Shown: positions 49,290 to 58,923, numbered from the stretch's first letter. The stretch: 64,000 nt of DNA from Sphingobacterium mizutaii (GCF_900187125.1 NZ_LT906468.1:248001-312000), one strand, 5' to 3'. Notes: generated from the letters alone by a model not told the origin. Numbers and translations are program-made.

Positions 49290-50354
49290 TTATAAAATAA
49301 GAATCAATTCACTTATATCCAATTCCAAATCTCTTTGATTTGCACATACATCAGCTAAAATTGCTACCCCTAACCCATCATACAACTTCGCAGGTAATCG
49401 AAGCGTTTGTTCAGAGATAAGGTTCCTATTAATCATCTTCCTAATGACCTCATTAGGATAATAAAAGTTCGCCAGATTGAAAATAGATAACATTTTAAGG
49501 TTTATTTCTTCCAAATTTATATTACTTACCGATAGTAAAGTGATCAGAAAATTTAAATATTCTATAGCTTTCGACTCACGCATGTTCAATCCACCATTCC
49601 TTGCTGCTGCTAAATAACTTGTCGCTAAATATATATTATCCAAAAGGCTATCGATATTTTTATTGCTGGATTCCTTAGAAAATTTATTTAACAATGATTC
49701 CGCATGGATCGATAGTTTATGGGTAATACTTTCAATAGTTGGCTTATTTACAGCTATATTTAAATTCGAAACAGTTCTTAAAGTATTCGCTACCGTAATA
49801 ATATCTAAATTGATATTAGATTCGTCTCTCAGTGCCAAATCAATAATCTCCAATACATCATCAGTCAAGAAGAGGCAGCATTCCAAATGACCCAAAAATG
49901 TATAACGATGTGAATTACTGGTTTGATTTGTGATTCTCCGGCTTAAGTATTTCAATATACCACAAATACCTTTATCAATTGACAAATCCTCGATCTTTGA
50001 ATACGCCAAATATTTATAAATGACCTTATCAATCGATTCTAATATTTCATGCGTATCCGTTATTTCTATCAGATCATTTTGAACAAGCCATTCTATACTC
50101 CACCCAATACCCGCTAGACCTTCAGCGTAGTCCATTGTTCTAATAGACTCACTTCGATCATAGATTTCTTCTATCAAGCTTTCCCCAAAATCGGCATACT
50201 TCTGTTCATTAAGAACCTTTGCCACGAGAAAGAAAATTATAGCTTGCCCAGCCTTCCCATTAACCAGACCAAGGGCATCAACGTTTTTAACTCCACCTTC
50301 AAACGCTCTAACGATGAGATCGAGTTTAGAATCATTTGTATTTTGTAAATTCAT
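49290..50354 (-). CDS. LanC-like protein of the RiPP cluster
   Basis: A 354-residue, mostly helical protein. ATG 50354 overlaps the glycosyltransferase stop by 23 bases; earlier in-frame ATGs at 50384 and 50465 lie deeper inside that gene. Repeated double-glycine helical segments are typical of the LanC alpha-toroid: GLVNGKAGQAIIFFLVAKVL, MDYAEGLAGIGWSIEWLVQN, SIDKGICGILKYLSRRI, LPAKLYDGLGVAILADV. The canonical zinc ligands (Cys, then Cys-His-Gly) are not visible, so lanthionine-forming activity is doubtful; it may be a scaffold. It is the last gene of the operon transcribed from 60.8 kb. Confidence 0.7.
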   Translation of the reverse strand: MNLQNTNDSKLDLIVRAFEGGVKNVDALGLVNGKAGQAIIFFLVAKVLNEQKYADFGESLIEEIYDRSESIRTMDYAEGLAGIGWSIEWLVQNDLIEITDTHEILESIDKVIYKYLAYSKIEDLSIDKGICGILKYLSRRITNQTSNSHRYTFLGHLECCLFLTDDVLEIIDLALRDESNINLDIITVANTLRTVSNLNIAVNKPTIESITHKLSIHAESLLNKFSKESSNKNIDSLLDNIYLATSYLAAARNGGLNMRESKAIEYLNFLITLLSVSNINLEEINLKMLSIFNLANFYYPNEVIRKMINRNLISEQTLRLPAKLYDGLGVAILADVCANQRDLELDISELILIL

Positions 50355-52107
50355 GTTCTGAAAATTTAATTTTAGTCCAACCATCGATATAAGTTTGTAA
50401 TTCAGTTTTTCCCATGTTTGAAATACGAAAATATTCTTCCATAAATTCAAAATAGACTGTCTCACTTACATATTCTGAATTTTCAAACCTTTCATGACCG
50501 AGATGAAAAAGAGGGCCATTTACTCGTTTTACCTTAAATCCTAAATTTTGCATTCTCTTTATACGCTCCTTATCCTCAGGGCCCCAACTCGTGAAAAATT
50601 CATTTTCCATACCTGCACTTACAAATGAAACACAGTTAAAAAGAATCAATCCTCCATATGATCTATGAGCCAATGGATGGAAGCTTTCCCTATTTATCAT
50701 TAGGAGTTCTGCATCTAATAATTTCCCAAACATTGGCTTGAACAACATATGTACATCCAAATACTCTCCATCATATGGAGAAACCATATCAGCCTCACCG
50801 TTTCTTATTGATTTTACACTTTCAATAATCTGGTTGATTGGAACAATAGCATCGGTATCTAAAATGGCTACAATTGGAGTATTGGCTTTATCAATCAAAA
50901 AGTTGTTTACTTTCGTTCTATGGAGTAAACCGATATTTTGTTGAATTAAATAATGGGAACACTCTGAAGGAAGCAATTTGAGGTCGATTTTAGAAACCTC
51001 ATCGACTTCTCCCAAAATAATATTGGTCTTAAAATACTTGGATATATACGAGGTTACAGCATAAAGATTCTCGAGCCTACTTTGTGAATCAATTTTTACG
51101 CATATAGCGAATGTAACGTCTGATAAATCTGATCTTTCATTATCCATTTCCTCTTTAAATTGTCTGATTAGATTGACGACGAAATAACTCGCTGTTATCC
51201 TAGTTATCTCATTGAGAGAAGTATCGTAGTAAGGGGGATAATGCCTATAATTATTTTTTATAAATACTGGCCCTGGAGCATGAAGAGAATCCCCTGAATA
51301 ATGTAAAATGTTCTTTTTTTGGAGCTCATGGCCCGGACTCTTTGCAAATGCAAAGTCAAGTGATTCATGGATTTCTATCTTATTCCCGAATAAGAGTCCG
51401 TTCCAGAACATTGCGTACATGTCCGCGCACCAAGATTGGATAGTATGTGGTACTGGTTCACCTACGTTTTCATATTTTTCTTTTACGCCGGTATTATAGG
51501 CTTTGATCTCGTCAAAAAGCAACTCACTGTCTCTTTCAATCTTAGCCCAAAAATCTGGAGTGCATTTTTTTAGTAAATATTGTGCTCCCCCACAATTCGG
51601 ATCATTCTTTATAACAGTCTGATGTGGAATTCCAACAATAGCACATAATTTTTGAAAAAAAACATCGCTAGTCCTTCCAATTACATAGTGGCTATCGAGA
51701 TATGTCCTCGTATCCGAAACATACCACTTATCATCTTTATTTAATAAATTCCAATCAGGCTGTCTTACGAACAGTATGTCAGAATCGTGGTAAAATATAG
51801 GTTTATTCGATAACTCTGGATATCTTAAAAAATGTTTCTTAATAATATGAGGCCTTAGAGAAGGAATATAGTTTCTTTTCTCTCGGGTATCTGGATAAAA
51901 GAAAAACATGGCCATATGTCTAAACCGTTTTTCAAGGTCCTTAAAATGAGGTGCAATATCTCTCTGTGATGGATAACCAACAAGGACATGAATATTGTTC
52001 GAGGAAATACCTTGCTGATGAAAATTGAGAATTTGCAATTCCAATTGCCAGACAAAAAAATAATCATCAGGTTGAGCTGAAATAAATATCATAATACTTG
52101 GGTTCAA
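50332..52107 (-). CDS. Two-domain glycosyltransferase of the RiPP cluster
   Basis: A 591-residue protein with no membrane segment. The N-terminal half (residues ~1-310) has IMIFISAQPDDYFFVWQLEL, PIFYHDSDILFVRQPDWNLL with a DxD, and NDPNCGGAQYLLKKCTPDFW, like hydroxyproline/serine galactosyltransferase-type enzymes. The C-terminal half (~320-591) holds PIVAILDTDAIVPINQII (second DxD), YGGLILFNCVSFVSAGMENE, FTSWGPEDKERIKRMQNLGF and GPLFHLGHER, the GT7/GT27-type C-terminal pattern. Two active sites in one chain suggest sequential addition of two sugars, perhaps to the cluster's peptide. It overlaps the 161-residue gene by four bases. Confidence 0.75.
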   Translation of the reverse strand: MNPSIMIFISAQPDDYFFVWQLELQILNFHQQGISSNNIHVLVGYPSQRDIAPHFKDLEKRFRHMAMFFFYPDTREKRNYIPSLRPHIIKKHFLRYPELSNKPIFYHDSDILFVRQPDWNLLNKDDKWYVSDTRTYLDSHYVIGRTSDVFFQKLCAIVGIPHQTVIKNDPNCGGAQYLLKKCTPDFWAKIERDSELLFDEIKAYNTGVKEKYENVGEPVPHTIQSWCADMYAMFWNGLLFGNKIEIHESLDFAFAKSPGHELQKKNILHYSGDSLHAPGPVFIKNNYRHYPPYYDTSLNEITRITASYFVVNLIRQFKEEMDNERSDLSDVTFAICVKIDSQSRLENLYAVTSYISKYFKTNIILGEVDEVSKIDLKLLPSECSHYLIQQNIGLLHRTKVNNFLIDKANTPIVAILDTDAIVPINQIIESVKSIRNGEADMVSPYDGEYLDVHMLFKPMFGKLLDAELLMINRESFHPLAHRSYGGLILFNCVSFVSAGMENEFFTSWGPEDKERIKRMQNLGFKVKRVNGPLFHLGHERFENSEYVSETVYFEFMEEYFRISNMGKTELQTYIDGWTKIKFSEHEFTKYK

Positions 52108-52589
52108 ATATTGAAAATACTATATAGAATACGTGAAAAGAAAGATTCTTTTTCTTTTCCAATTATTATATCGCCATTAGTTCTTCTTCTTAAAGGCTTT
52201 GAAGAATTAGCTGTAACAAGAATAATAGCTGAGTTAGAGTTCTTATATATAATGGTATCTATTTTCCCGGTTACAGTATCTCTTTTATTAGTACTTCTGT
52301 TTTCAAATCTATATTCATAGTTCGAATGGTTCTTAATGGCAGCGTTTTTAGTATTTGAAACGAATAGGCTAAAATGCATCAGGTCTTTTCTTTTATTATT
52401 GGTATAAACAGTATCTATTTGAGCTGTCAGCTTCAATTCATCTCGAGGACCATAACGATTTAACAGATAAAAAAAAACAACCAATATTGCCAATACAAAG
52501 AAGTTCCCCTTTGTTACCAAGGCGTTAGGGATCTTCTTTAATAACGAAGACATCTCTTCACTCTTTATTTCATACTTGTATTCAGGCAT
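52104..52589 (-). CDS. Small membrane-anchored accessory protein of the exporter
   Basis: A 161-residue protein: a charged cytoplasmic head (MPEYKYEIKSEEMSSLLKKI), one membrane helix FFVLAILVVFFYLLNRY (residues ~29-45), and a ~110-residue periplasmic beta-rich domain (LKLTAQIDTVYTNNKRKDLM, NYEYRFENRSTNKRD, NSNSAIILVTANS). The topology and position right after the C39-ABC exporter match HlyD-type adaptor proteins, but it is far shorter than HlyD (~400 aa) and lacks the coiled-coil hairpin. It may be a reduced or alternative periplasmic partner. Stop and start of its neighbours nearly touch. Confidence 0.6.
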   Translation of the reverse strand: MPEYKYEIKSEEMSSLLKKIPNALVTKGNFFVLAILVVFFYLLNRYGPRDELKLTAQIDTVYTNNKRKDLMHFSLFVSNTKNAAIKNHSNYEYRFENRSTNKRDTVTGKIDTIIYKNSNSAIILVTANSSKPLRRRTNGDIIIGKEKESFFSRILYSIFNI

Positions 52590-52593
52590 AATA

Positions 52594-54783
52594 TTAGTCT
52601 CCTAATTCAAGTTGATTTTTAACAAGTTCATAATAATTCCCTTTTGCTTTCGAAAGCGTCGTGTGGTTCCCGATTTCTACGATTTCACCATCTTTTAGTA
52701 CAACAATTTGATCCGCGTTTTTAACAGTGCTAAGACGATGTGCAATTATCACCACTGTCTTTCCTTTAAAGAAATCATCGAGATTGTCTATTATCTGTCG
52801 TTCATTGTTGGCATCTAGACTACTTGTTGCCTCATCAAAAAACAAATATTCTGGATCTTTATAAACAGATCTCGCAATAAGTATTCGTTGTTTCTGTCCA
52901 CCGCTTAAACCAACTCCCGAAGAACCTATCTTAGTGGTATAACCTAGAGGTAATCGATCAATAAATTCGGATAGATTCGCAATTTTGACAGCATTTTCCA
53001 TCCTTTTATCGTCGATAGCCATTCCGTCTACTGCAATATTACGTGAGATTGTATCAAAAAAAATAAAACCATCTTGCATGACGGTTCCACATGCCTCTCG
53101 CCAAAGTTTTGGCGAAATTCTTTTCAAATCCGATTCACCAATTTTAACAATCCCTTTTACTGGTTTGTAAAATCCCAACATCAACTTTAACAAAGTTGAT
53201 TTCCCACTTCCGCTTGTACCAACGATCGCTGTAACCTTTCCCTTTGGAATACATAACGTGATATTATTTAATACTAATGGAGAATCAGGACCGCTGTACT
53301 GGAACGATACATTTTCAAGATTGAGATCTTGGTTTTCTACTCGTTCAAATGAATGATCAATTTCTTCGTCCTGCTCTTCACCTCTCTTTTTATGTATCTC
53401 CAGTAATCTGTCCATACTCAATTTAGCATCCTGAAATCCTTGAATAAAAGCCATCAGTTGGGAGATGGGCCCATTAGTTTGTCCAATAATATACGAAATG
53501 CTCAAAAGCGTGCCCAAAGTTAGGTTCCCGTTCAATACCTGAGTGGCAGCCAGGAAAGAGATGATAATATTCTTTAGAGAGGTTAAAAAATTAAAACCTG
53601 TAGACTGCCACTGTTCCAAGGCTAATGTAGAAATGTTTAATTTGAAAAATTTTATTTGCAGTCTTTCCCATTCCCATCTTTTCGAGATTTCGCTCCCATA
53701 TAACTTTACTTCTTGCATACCAACTATCATTTCATAAAGTTTATCCTGGTTTTCCCGATTTCTCGCGAATCGTTTATAATCAAGCTGCTTACGTTTTTTC
53801 TGAAAAAGAAATACCCATAAAACACCTAGTACACTCAACACAAAAAAACTTAGGAATATAGCTTTATCAAAAAAGAGTAAGATGATTGAAAAAACGATAA
53901 TGTTTACAATAGAAAAGATGGTAGAGATTGCTGTTCCTGTCAAAAATGTATCAATACGATGATGATCACCTATGCGTTGTGAAAGATCCCCTACAGATTT
54001 CGTATCAAAGAAGCGTATCGGAAGTTTCAATAGTTGAATTAGAAAATCTGAAATAATATTTAAACTAATTCTTGTATTAACATGTAAAAGCAGCCAACCT
54101 CTGATCAATTCAATCAACGTGCTTCCCACAAATAGTGCAAATTGAGATAATAATACAAGATATATAATAGATGCACTACCTTTATTTATCCCCTCATCAA
54201 TTAATATTTTAGTAGCAAAAGGAAGGATCAATGAAATCAGACTTCCAATCATCATCCCGAAAATAAGTTGGAAAAAATTCCGTTTATATGGTTTTATATA
54301 CTTTAGTAGAAATTTGTAACCGCTAAACTCATCTCCCTTTTCATTGAGGTTACTAAATGCTGGTGTTGGTTCAAGTAATAAAGCAGCTCCTTTCTGATCA
54401 GCTGTTGATATCCACGATTTCTTGAATGTTCCTAAATCAATTTTTACTATTCCATGTGCTGGATCGGCAATCTTAAAATACTTCTTACCTTTTATTTCAA
54501 GCAGCAAGACGAAATGTTCTTGATTCCAATGCAGGATAGCAGGAAGAGGACAATCATTCACTAATCTCTCAACATCTAAATAAGCCATAAACGTTCTAAA
54601 GCCAAGATCCTCAGCAGCCTTACTTATATTCAGTAAACTTACCCCATCTTTGTTTATATAGCACTTCTCCCTTAAATATTCAAGCTGCACATCCTTTCCA
54701 TAGTAACGGCAGATCATTTTCAAACAAGTAGGCCCACAATCAGCCAAATCATGCTGACTATAGAAAAAACGTTTCCTAAACAT
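52594..54783 (-). CDS. C39 peptidase-ABC exporter (PCAT type)
   Basis: A 729-residue peptidase-containing ABC transporter that cuts leader peptides after Gly-Gly and exports the core. The N-terminal C39 domain has SQHDLADCGPTCLKMICRYY with catalytic Cys16, LHWNQEHFVLLLEI with His near residue 100, and IADPAHG with Asp. Six membrane helices follow (e.g. IYLVLLSQFALFVGSTLIEL). The nucleotide-binding domain has VGTSGSGKSTLLKLML, GLSGGQKQRILIARSV, and YLFFDEATSSLD. It lies between the radical SAM gene and the accessory gene and is the obvious exporter for the four-Cys precursor at 56270-56467. Confidence 0.95.
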   Translation of the reverse strand: MFRKRFFYSQHDLADCGPTCLKMICRYYGKDVQLEYLREKCYINKDGVSLLNISKAAEDLGFRTFMAYLDVERLVNDCPLPAILHWNQEHFVLLLEIKGKKYFKIADPAHGIVKIDLGTFKKSWISTADQKGAALLLEPTPAFSNLNEKGDEFSGYKFLLKYIKPYKRNFFQLIFGMMIGSLISLILPFATKILIDEGINKGSASIIYLVLLSQFALFVGSTLIELIRGWLLLHVNTRISLNIISDFLIQLLKLPIRFFDTKSVGDLSQRIGDHHRIDTFLTGTAISTIFSIVNIIVFSIILLFFDKAIFLSFFVLSVLGVLWVFLFQKKRKQLDYKRFARNRENQDKLYEMIVGMQEVKLYGSEISKRWEWERLQIKFFKLNISTLALEQWQSTGFNFLTSLKNIIISFLAATQVLNGNLTLGTLLSISYIIGQTNGPISQLMAFIQGFQDAKLSMDRLLEIHKKRGEEQDEEIDHSFERVENQDLNLENVSFQYSGPDSPLVLNNITLCIPKGKVTAIVGTSGSGKSTLLKLMLGFYKPVKGIVKIGESDLKRISPKLWREACGTVMQDGFIFFDTISRNIAVDGMAIDDKRMENAVKIANLSEFIDRLPLGYTTKIGSSGVGLSGGQKQRILIARSVYKDPEYLFFDEATSSLDANNERQIIDNLDDFFKGKTVVIIAHRLSTVKNADQIVVLKDGEIVEIGNHTTLSKAKGNYYELVKNQLELGD

Positions 54784-54871
54784 ATACGAGCTAAGTTCAG
54801 ATTAGTATAATATTAACTATTCAAACGATTAAACTCCAACCACTTTATATAATTATTTTAAGACTAAACAC

Positions 54872-56170
54872 TTAATTTTCTAAGAGTGATTCTTTGAATC
54901 GATTAAGCACAAGCATTCTCTTCTTATTTTCATCAAAATCGTTGACACAATAATCTACTCCTTCGTGTTCTAGGGCTTGTTGCGAGCAACCACCGTTACA
55001 TATCGGTAAAATGACACAATCTAAGCAAGGTTTATTTTTAAATTTACTTTCCAATCGTTTAGTATATTTATCATTCCATATGACCTCACCTGAATCAGAT
55101 AAATACCCCTCGCTATTTGTTGAAGTAAAATCCCTCGCGGTACACTTAAACACCTCTCCATTGTAATTAATGGTAGCATGGTTTTTATGATCACCATAAC
55201 ACGAGTTCATTACGAGATCATGTGATCCTGTTGCCACCTTAAACCCTTGTTCACGATAATACCAACGGATATCATACAGATCCTCGTCACTCACATTATA
55301 GTTATCTTGCCATACTTTATGCAAGTCGAACTCTATAAATTCCCTAGCTTCCACTGTTAGATCACGAAAATCTTCTGAAATTTTTTTAAGATCAGGAAGA
55401 GTTTCGGGAGAACAATTGATACGGATCAAGACTTTGATGCCGTTGGTTGCCAACAATTTGATATTTTTGATAATAGCATCATACGATCCACGACCTTCTG
55501 ACATAAAACGCACCACATCATGTCTATCACGATGCCCATCTAACGTAATCTGAAAAAACGATAAATTAAACAGCTTTGCAGCTTGAATTACTTCAGAATT
55601 AATTAATAAACCGTTGGTGGTCACTCCAGATGCCATCTCAATACCCAACGATGCACATAAAGCATGAACCTCTTTTAAAATCGGAAGTACCACCCTTTTG
55701 AAATACAATAATGGTTCGCCGCCAAACCAATCCAAACTAAAGAATTTTAGGGTATCCTTTCTCGAGGTTAATATACCTTTCACAAACCGAACGGTGCTAT
55801 CAATGGTACTGATATCCATCTTTGAATCTTTAATATGGGTTTCATAGCAATACCAGCATTTAAAATTGCAATTCATGGTAGGATTGATATGTAATTGAAA
55901 AACTGACTCATCATTATCAATTAAACTAACCAAATCCTTTACCTTTTGAAGTTCGTCTTCGGCATTTTCTACCAGAAAACCTTTCTCTACCAGGAAATCA
56001 AAAAAAGTTGGGTGCATTGATTGTAGACTTTCAAATTCCGACTTTTTAACAGAAGAGTCGTACATTAAATATAAAGAATCATCTAAAGCCATGTACTCCC
56101 GAGAATAACTATTAAAACCTATTTTCTGATTTTCATAATCAAAAAACATATTATATTTACTTGCTTTCAT
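54872..56170 (-). CDS. Radical SAM/SPASM peptide maturase
   Basis: A 432-residue enzyme. The N-terminal ~90 residues include a winged-helix-like RRE-type head (YMALDDSLYLMYDSS). The 4Fe-4S cluster motif is CNFKCWYC (C101, C105, C108), followed by WFGGEPLLYFKRVV (SAM contact) and ITLDGHRDRHD. The SPASM part near the C-terminus has SCYGDHKN, VFKCTARDF and PCLDCVILPICNGGCSQQA with a final YC, giving the Cys set for two auxiliary clusters. Such enzymes form thioether, C-C or epimer links in RiPP cores. It lies 100 bases after the precursor gene, separated by a hairpin. The four Cys in the precursor suggest sactionine-type or ranthipeptide links as candidates. Confidence 0.92.
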   Translation of the reverse strand: MKASKYNMFFDYENQKIGFNSYSREYMALDDSLYLMYDSSVKKSEFESLQSMHPTFFDFLVEKGFLVENAEDELQKVKDLVSLIDNDESVFQLHINPTMNCNFKCWYCYETHIKDSKMDISTIDSTVRFVKGILTSRKDTLKFFSLDWFGGEPLLYFKRVVLPILKEVHALCASLGIEMASGVTTNGLLINSEVIQAAKLFNLSFFQITLDGHRDRHDVVRFMSEGRGSYDAIIKNIKLLATNGIKVLIRINCSPETLPDLKKISEDFRDLTVEAREFIEFDLHKVWQDNYNVSDEDLYDIRWYYREQGFKVATGSHDLVMNSCYGDHKNHATINYNGEVFKCTARDFTSTNSEGYLSDSGEVIWNDKYTKRLESKFKNKPCLDCVILPICNGGCSQQALEHEGVDYCVNDFDENKKRMLVLNRFKESLLEN

Positions 56171-56229
56171 ATTATAAATTTTGGAGATGCATTAATAAAT
56201 TGAAGCTAGAATTGGCTAGATTATAAAGA

Positions 56230-56256
56230 CTCCCCAGGTCTTCCGAAACTGGGGAG
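56230..56256 (-). terminator. Attenuator-like hairpin between precursor and maturase genes
   Basis: CTCCCCAG (56230-56237) pairs with CTGGGGAG (56249-56256) around an 11-base loop; on the minus strand it is followed by TCTTTATAA. It stands 14 bases past the precursor stop. A partial terminator here would give much precursor and little enzyme, a common design in RiPP operons. Confidence 0.7.
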
Positions 56257-56269
56257 AACTTCATTAATT

Positions 56270-56467
56270 TTAGCAAGTTCCAGTGTTAGTACACATAGGA
56301 TTTGTTGAACCTCTACAGTCTCCAGGATTTGTGCACCCAGGATTTGAAGAAAACAAACTTGCGCTTAACTGTCTGAAACCACCTTTGATTGAGCCGAATC
56401 CTCCAGTGAATTCGCCTTTTTCGTTTTCGTCCAATTTTTCAATAAGGACTTTAATTGACTTTTTCAT
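56270..56467 (-). CDS. RiPP precursor peptide with GG leader and four-Cys core
   Basis: A 65-residue peptide. Residues 1-23 form a leader with an amphipathic helix (MKKSIKVLIEKLDENEKGEF) and TGG; a second GG occurs at 29-30 (GSIKGG). The core is FRQLSASLFSSNPGCTNPGD then CRGSTNPMCTNTGTC, rich in Thr/Ser/Asn/Gly, with cysteines at 45, 51, 59 and 65. CTNPGDC and CTNTGTC give a near-repeat, each with Cys-x5-Cys spacing. The adjacent C39 exporter should cut after one of the GG sites. Ser/Thr and Cys supply substrates for both LanB/LanC-type and radical SAM chemistry, and Ser/Thr/Asn for glycosylation. Confidence 0.85.
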   Translation of the reverse strand: MKKSIKVLIEKLDENEKGEFTGGFGSIKGGFRQLSASLFSSNPGCTNPGDCRGSTNPMCTNTGTC

Positions 56468-56562
56468 GTTAATGAATTTAAAGTTTACACTCTGTTAATA
56501 TTATTTAGACATCTTTCTTTTACTATGCGCACTTGTAAAATACTTCATGAATAAATACTCGT

Positions 56563-58923
56563 TTAGTTAGCACGGCCACGTTCGTCAAATTTGGTATCCT
56601 TATTACTGGTCTTTATACTAGATAGACCAAAACGATAGGTTACACCAAGGGTCAACCTCCTTGCATCATAATAATTATTGAAATACTGTGTGTTACCCTG
56701 AAAATAAGCCTCAATTCCAGTTCGATTTTGTTTGAAGATATCTTCTGCCATTAGTTGGATCTGTAATTTTTTGTCCAGCAGTTGTAAATTTATGCCTGTC
56801 CGCAGGCTTGCGGCTGACCTGTAAAAAGAATTACCAGATCGTCGGGGAAGGTTCTGCCAATAATTAAGTAAAAACGTAATGTTTTTTTCTTTATTCAGAA
56901 AAAAGGAATTATTGATCATATAATAATAGCTCAAGCCGTTTTGCGGAATTACTATATCCAAGCTACTTTTGCTTTTACTATAAGATAGATCCGAGAATAG
57001 ATAACTCTGTAACCACTTGATCCCAGTAAAAGAATAACCGATGTTCAGGCCGGAATTATATTGCGTAAGGTGGTTTTCCCAAGTGGACATTTTAATGGTG
57101 TTGTCTAAAAAAGATAGATATGAATATCCGTCAGTAACTCTTTGATTATACAGCGTAATAGATAGGTTCCCGTCAAAAATATACCCAAGTTCAAAGTTAT
57201 TGTTGAACGATGGCAACAAGTTTGGATTACCTGTAGAGTAGGTATATGGATTACTGTACCATCTGAATGGATTCAGGTTACCAAAGCTAGGCCTGTTAAT
57301 CCGCTTAGAATAACTGAAGGAAAGCGTATGTTTATCATTGGGAGTATAACTTATATATCCGCTCGGAAAAAATTTGCCATATTCAAAAGTGTTTGTCTCT
57401 GCTGTTTCTGGAGAAAATCCTTTTACGTCGGTATATTCGTAACGGATGCCTGCTTTAACTTCAAGTTTGTTGCTTAATCTACGGGCCCCGCTAATATAAA
57501 CTGCATAATTACTTTCTGAATAATCGTAATCGTTACTCTTAAGCGGATCAATGATAAAGTCTCCATCGGTCAGGTTAAGATACTTCACGGACGAACTGTT
57601 CGAAATATCAGAATATTTTATCCCCATGTCCAGATTTATCGCTTTGGTGGGATAGTTTAGATCAGCCTGGCCTGAAAAAACTTGATAGGACACATCGCTT
57701 TCATTCCTCACAAAGTAGCTATTGCCCGACTCCGAATTATTAGAGGTAAAGTCAACCGGATTTTTAGGTTTGTTTGACAAAAAATTTCCAATAAAACTTA
57801 GCTTACGGCCCAAGGTATCCAATTTCAGGTCATAATAACCGCTTACCGTCTGAAAATTCAAGGATTGCCTATGTTTGGAGTTCGTCCATAGTGTAGAATC
57901 CTGTATATTGTTGGTCATATATTGGGTGGAGGAAGCAATGTCCATGTTTGCATGCCCGATACTACCATCATAAATAACTCCGATATTGGAAGATTCATTT
58001 ATCTTGTAATCAAGGTTAATATTCAGGCCTCCTCCATCGTTAAAATCCTTCCTTTTATCTGATTGAACGGTTGAGGTCGGATTACCTATCAATGATGCAT
58101 TTTCTGTAGAACGGAATGCGACGTCATAATGGCGCAGCCCTACTGATAGCAACAGTTTCTCGGATTGGAAATTGACATTCGCATTGTTACCGATACCTCC
58201 ATAAGTCCGTTGTAAATAGGTAGAACTCAAGGTTGCCTGAAAGCCGTTATTTTTTTTCTTTTTGAGAACAATGTTTATCAGTCCGCTATTTCCCTGGGCA
58301 TCATACTTGGCTGGAGGAGTGGTAATCACCTCAATTCGCGAAACATCGTCCGACCGTAACGATTTTAAATATTGCATCAGTTCATTACCGGACAGATTGA
58401 TTAGCCTCTCGTTTATCATTACAGCGACTCCACTTTTACCGACAATAGAGACCCCTCCATCGCTGGTATTCAGCATTGGCGTATTGGCGAGGGCTTCAGA
58501 TACATCAAACCCTTGCATTGCAGGAGAGTTTTCAACGTTAAAAACAAGCCTATCCACCTTTCTTTCAATAAGTTTTCTTTCTCCATTGACCACTACATCT
58601 TCTAACCTTACAGTAGCATTGATGACCAATTCTCCAAGATCGAAATCCCTAGAAAGATTGATATGCCTTAGCAAAAATTCCTGTCCCAAGCGGGATATTT
58701 TGAGCATATACTTGCCATAATTTTCCTTCATGCTAAACGCTCCATTACTGTCTGTTACTACCTGCTTCAAAAGGGTACTATCCTGCTTTAATAGATGTAC
58801 GTTCATATTCTCCAAAGGCTTACGATCCTGATCTATAAGTTTACCCATCAATGTGTAATCTTGGCAAAATAAAGCTGTGTGAAGAAAGGTGAAAAAAATA
58901 ATGGATATAAGTCGTTTGATCAT
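56563..58923 (-). CDS. Outer-membrane beta-barrel protein (OMP_b-brl_3) of the RiPP cluster
   Basis: A 786-residue protein with a signal peptide (LISIIFFTFLHTALFCQ). It has a carboxypeptidase-regulatory-like domain (LMGKLIDQDRKPLENMNVHL, DSNGAFSMKENYGKYMLKIS), a plug with VSEALANTPMLNTSDGGVSI, MINERLINLSGNELMQYLKS, DDVSRIEVITTPPAKYDAQG and NSGLINIVLKKKK, then a ~550-residue barrel ending LTLGVTYRFGL. Such proteins are common beside Bacteroidota peptide clusters and may export the product over the outer membrane, take it back or confer immunity. It is the gene directly before the precursor, 95 bases upstream of its start. Confidence 0.85.
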   Translation of the reverse strand: MIKRLISIIFFTFLHTALFCQDYTLMGKLIDQDRKPLENMNVHLLKQDSTLLKQVVTDSNGAFSMKENYGKYMLKISRLGQEFLLRHINLSRDFDLGELVINATVRLEDVVVNGERKLIERKVDRLVFNVENSPAMQGFDVSEALANTPMLNTSDGGVSIVGKSGVAVMINERLINLSGNELMQYLKSLRSDDVSRIEVITTPPAKYDAQGNSGLINIVLKKKKNNGFQATLSSTYLQRTYGGIGNNANVNFQSEKLLLSVGLRHYDVAFRSTENASLIGNPTSTVQSDKRKDFNDGGGLNINLDYKINESSNIGVIYDGSIGHANMDIASSTQYMTNNIQDSTLWTNSKHRQSLNFQTVSGYYDLKLDTLGRKLSFIGNFLSNKPKNPVDFTSNNSESGNSYFVRNESDVSYQVFSGQADLNYPTKAINLDMGIKYSDISNSSSVKYLNLTDGDFIIDPLKSNDYDYSESNYAVYISGARRLSNKLEVKAGIRYEYTDVKGFSPETAETNTFEYGKFFPSGYISYTPNDKHTLSFSYSKRINRPSFGNLNPFRWYSNPYTYSTGNPNLLPSFNNNFELGYIFDGNLSITLYNQRVTDGYSYLSFLDNTIKMSTWENHLTQYNSGLNIGYSFTGIKWLQSYLFSDLSYSKSKSSLDIVIPQNGLSYYYMINNSFFLNKEKNITFLLNYWQNLPRRSGNSFYRSAASLRTGINLQLLDKKLQIQLMAEDIFKQNRTGIEAYFQGNTQYFNNYYDARRLTLGVTYRFGLSSIKTSNKDTKFDERGRAN

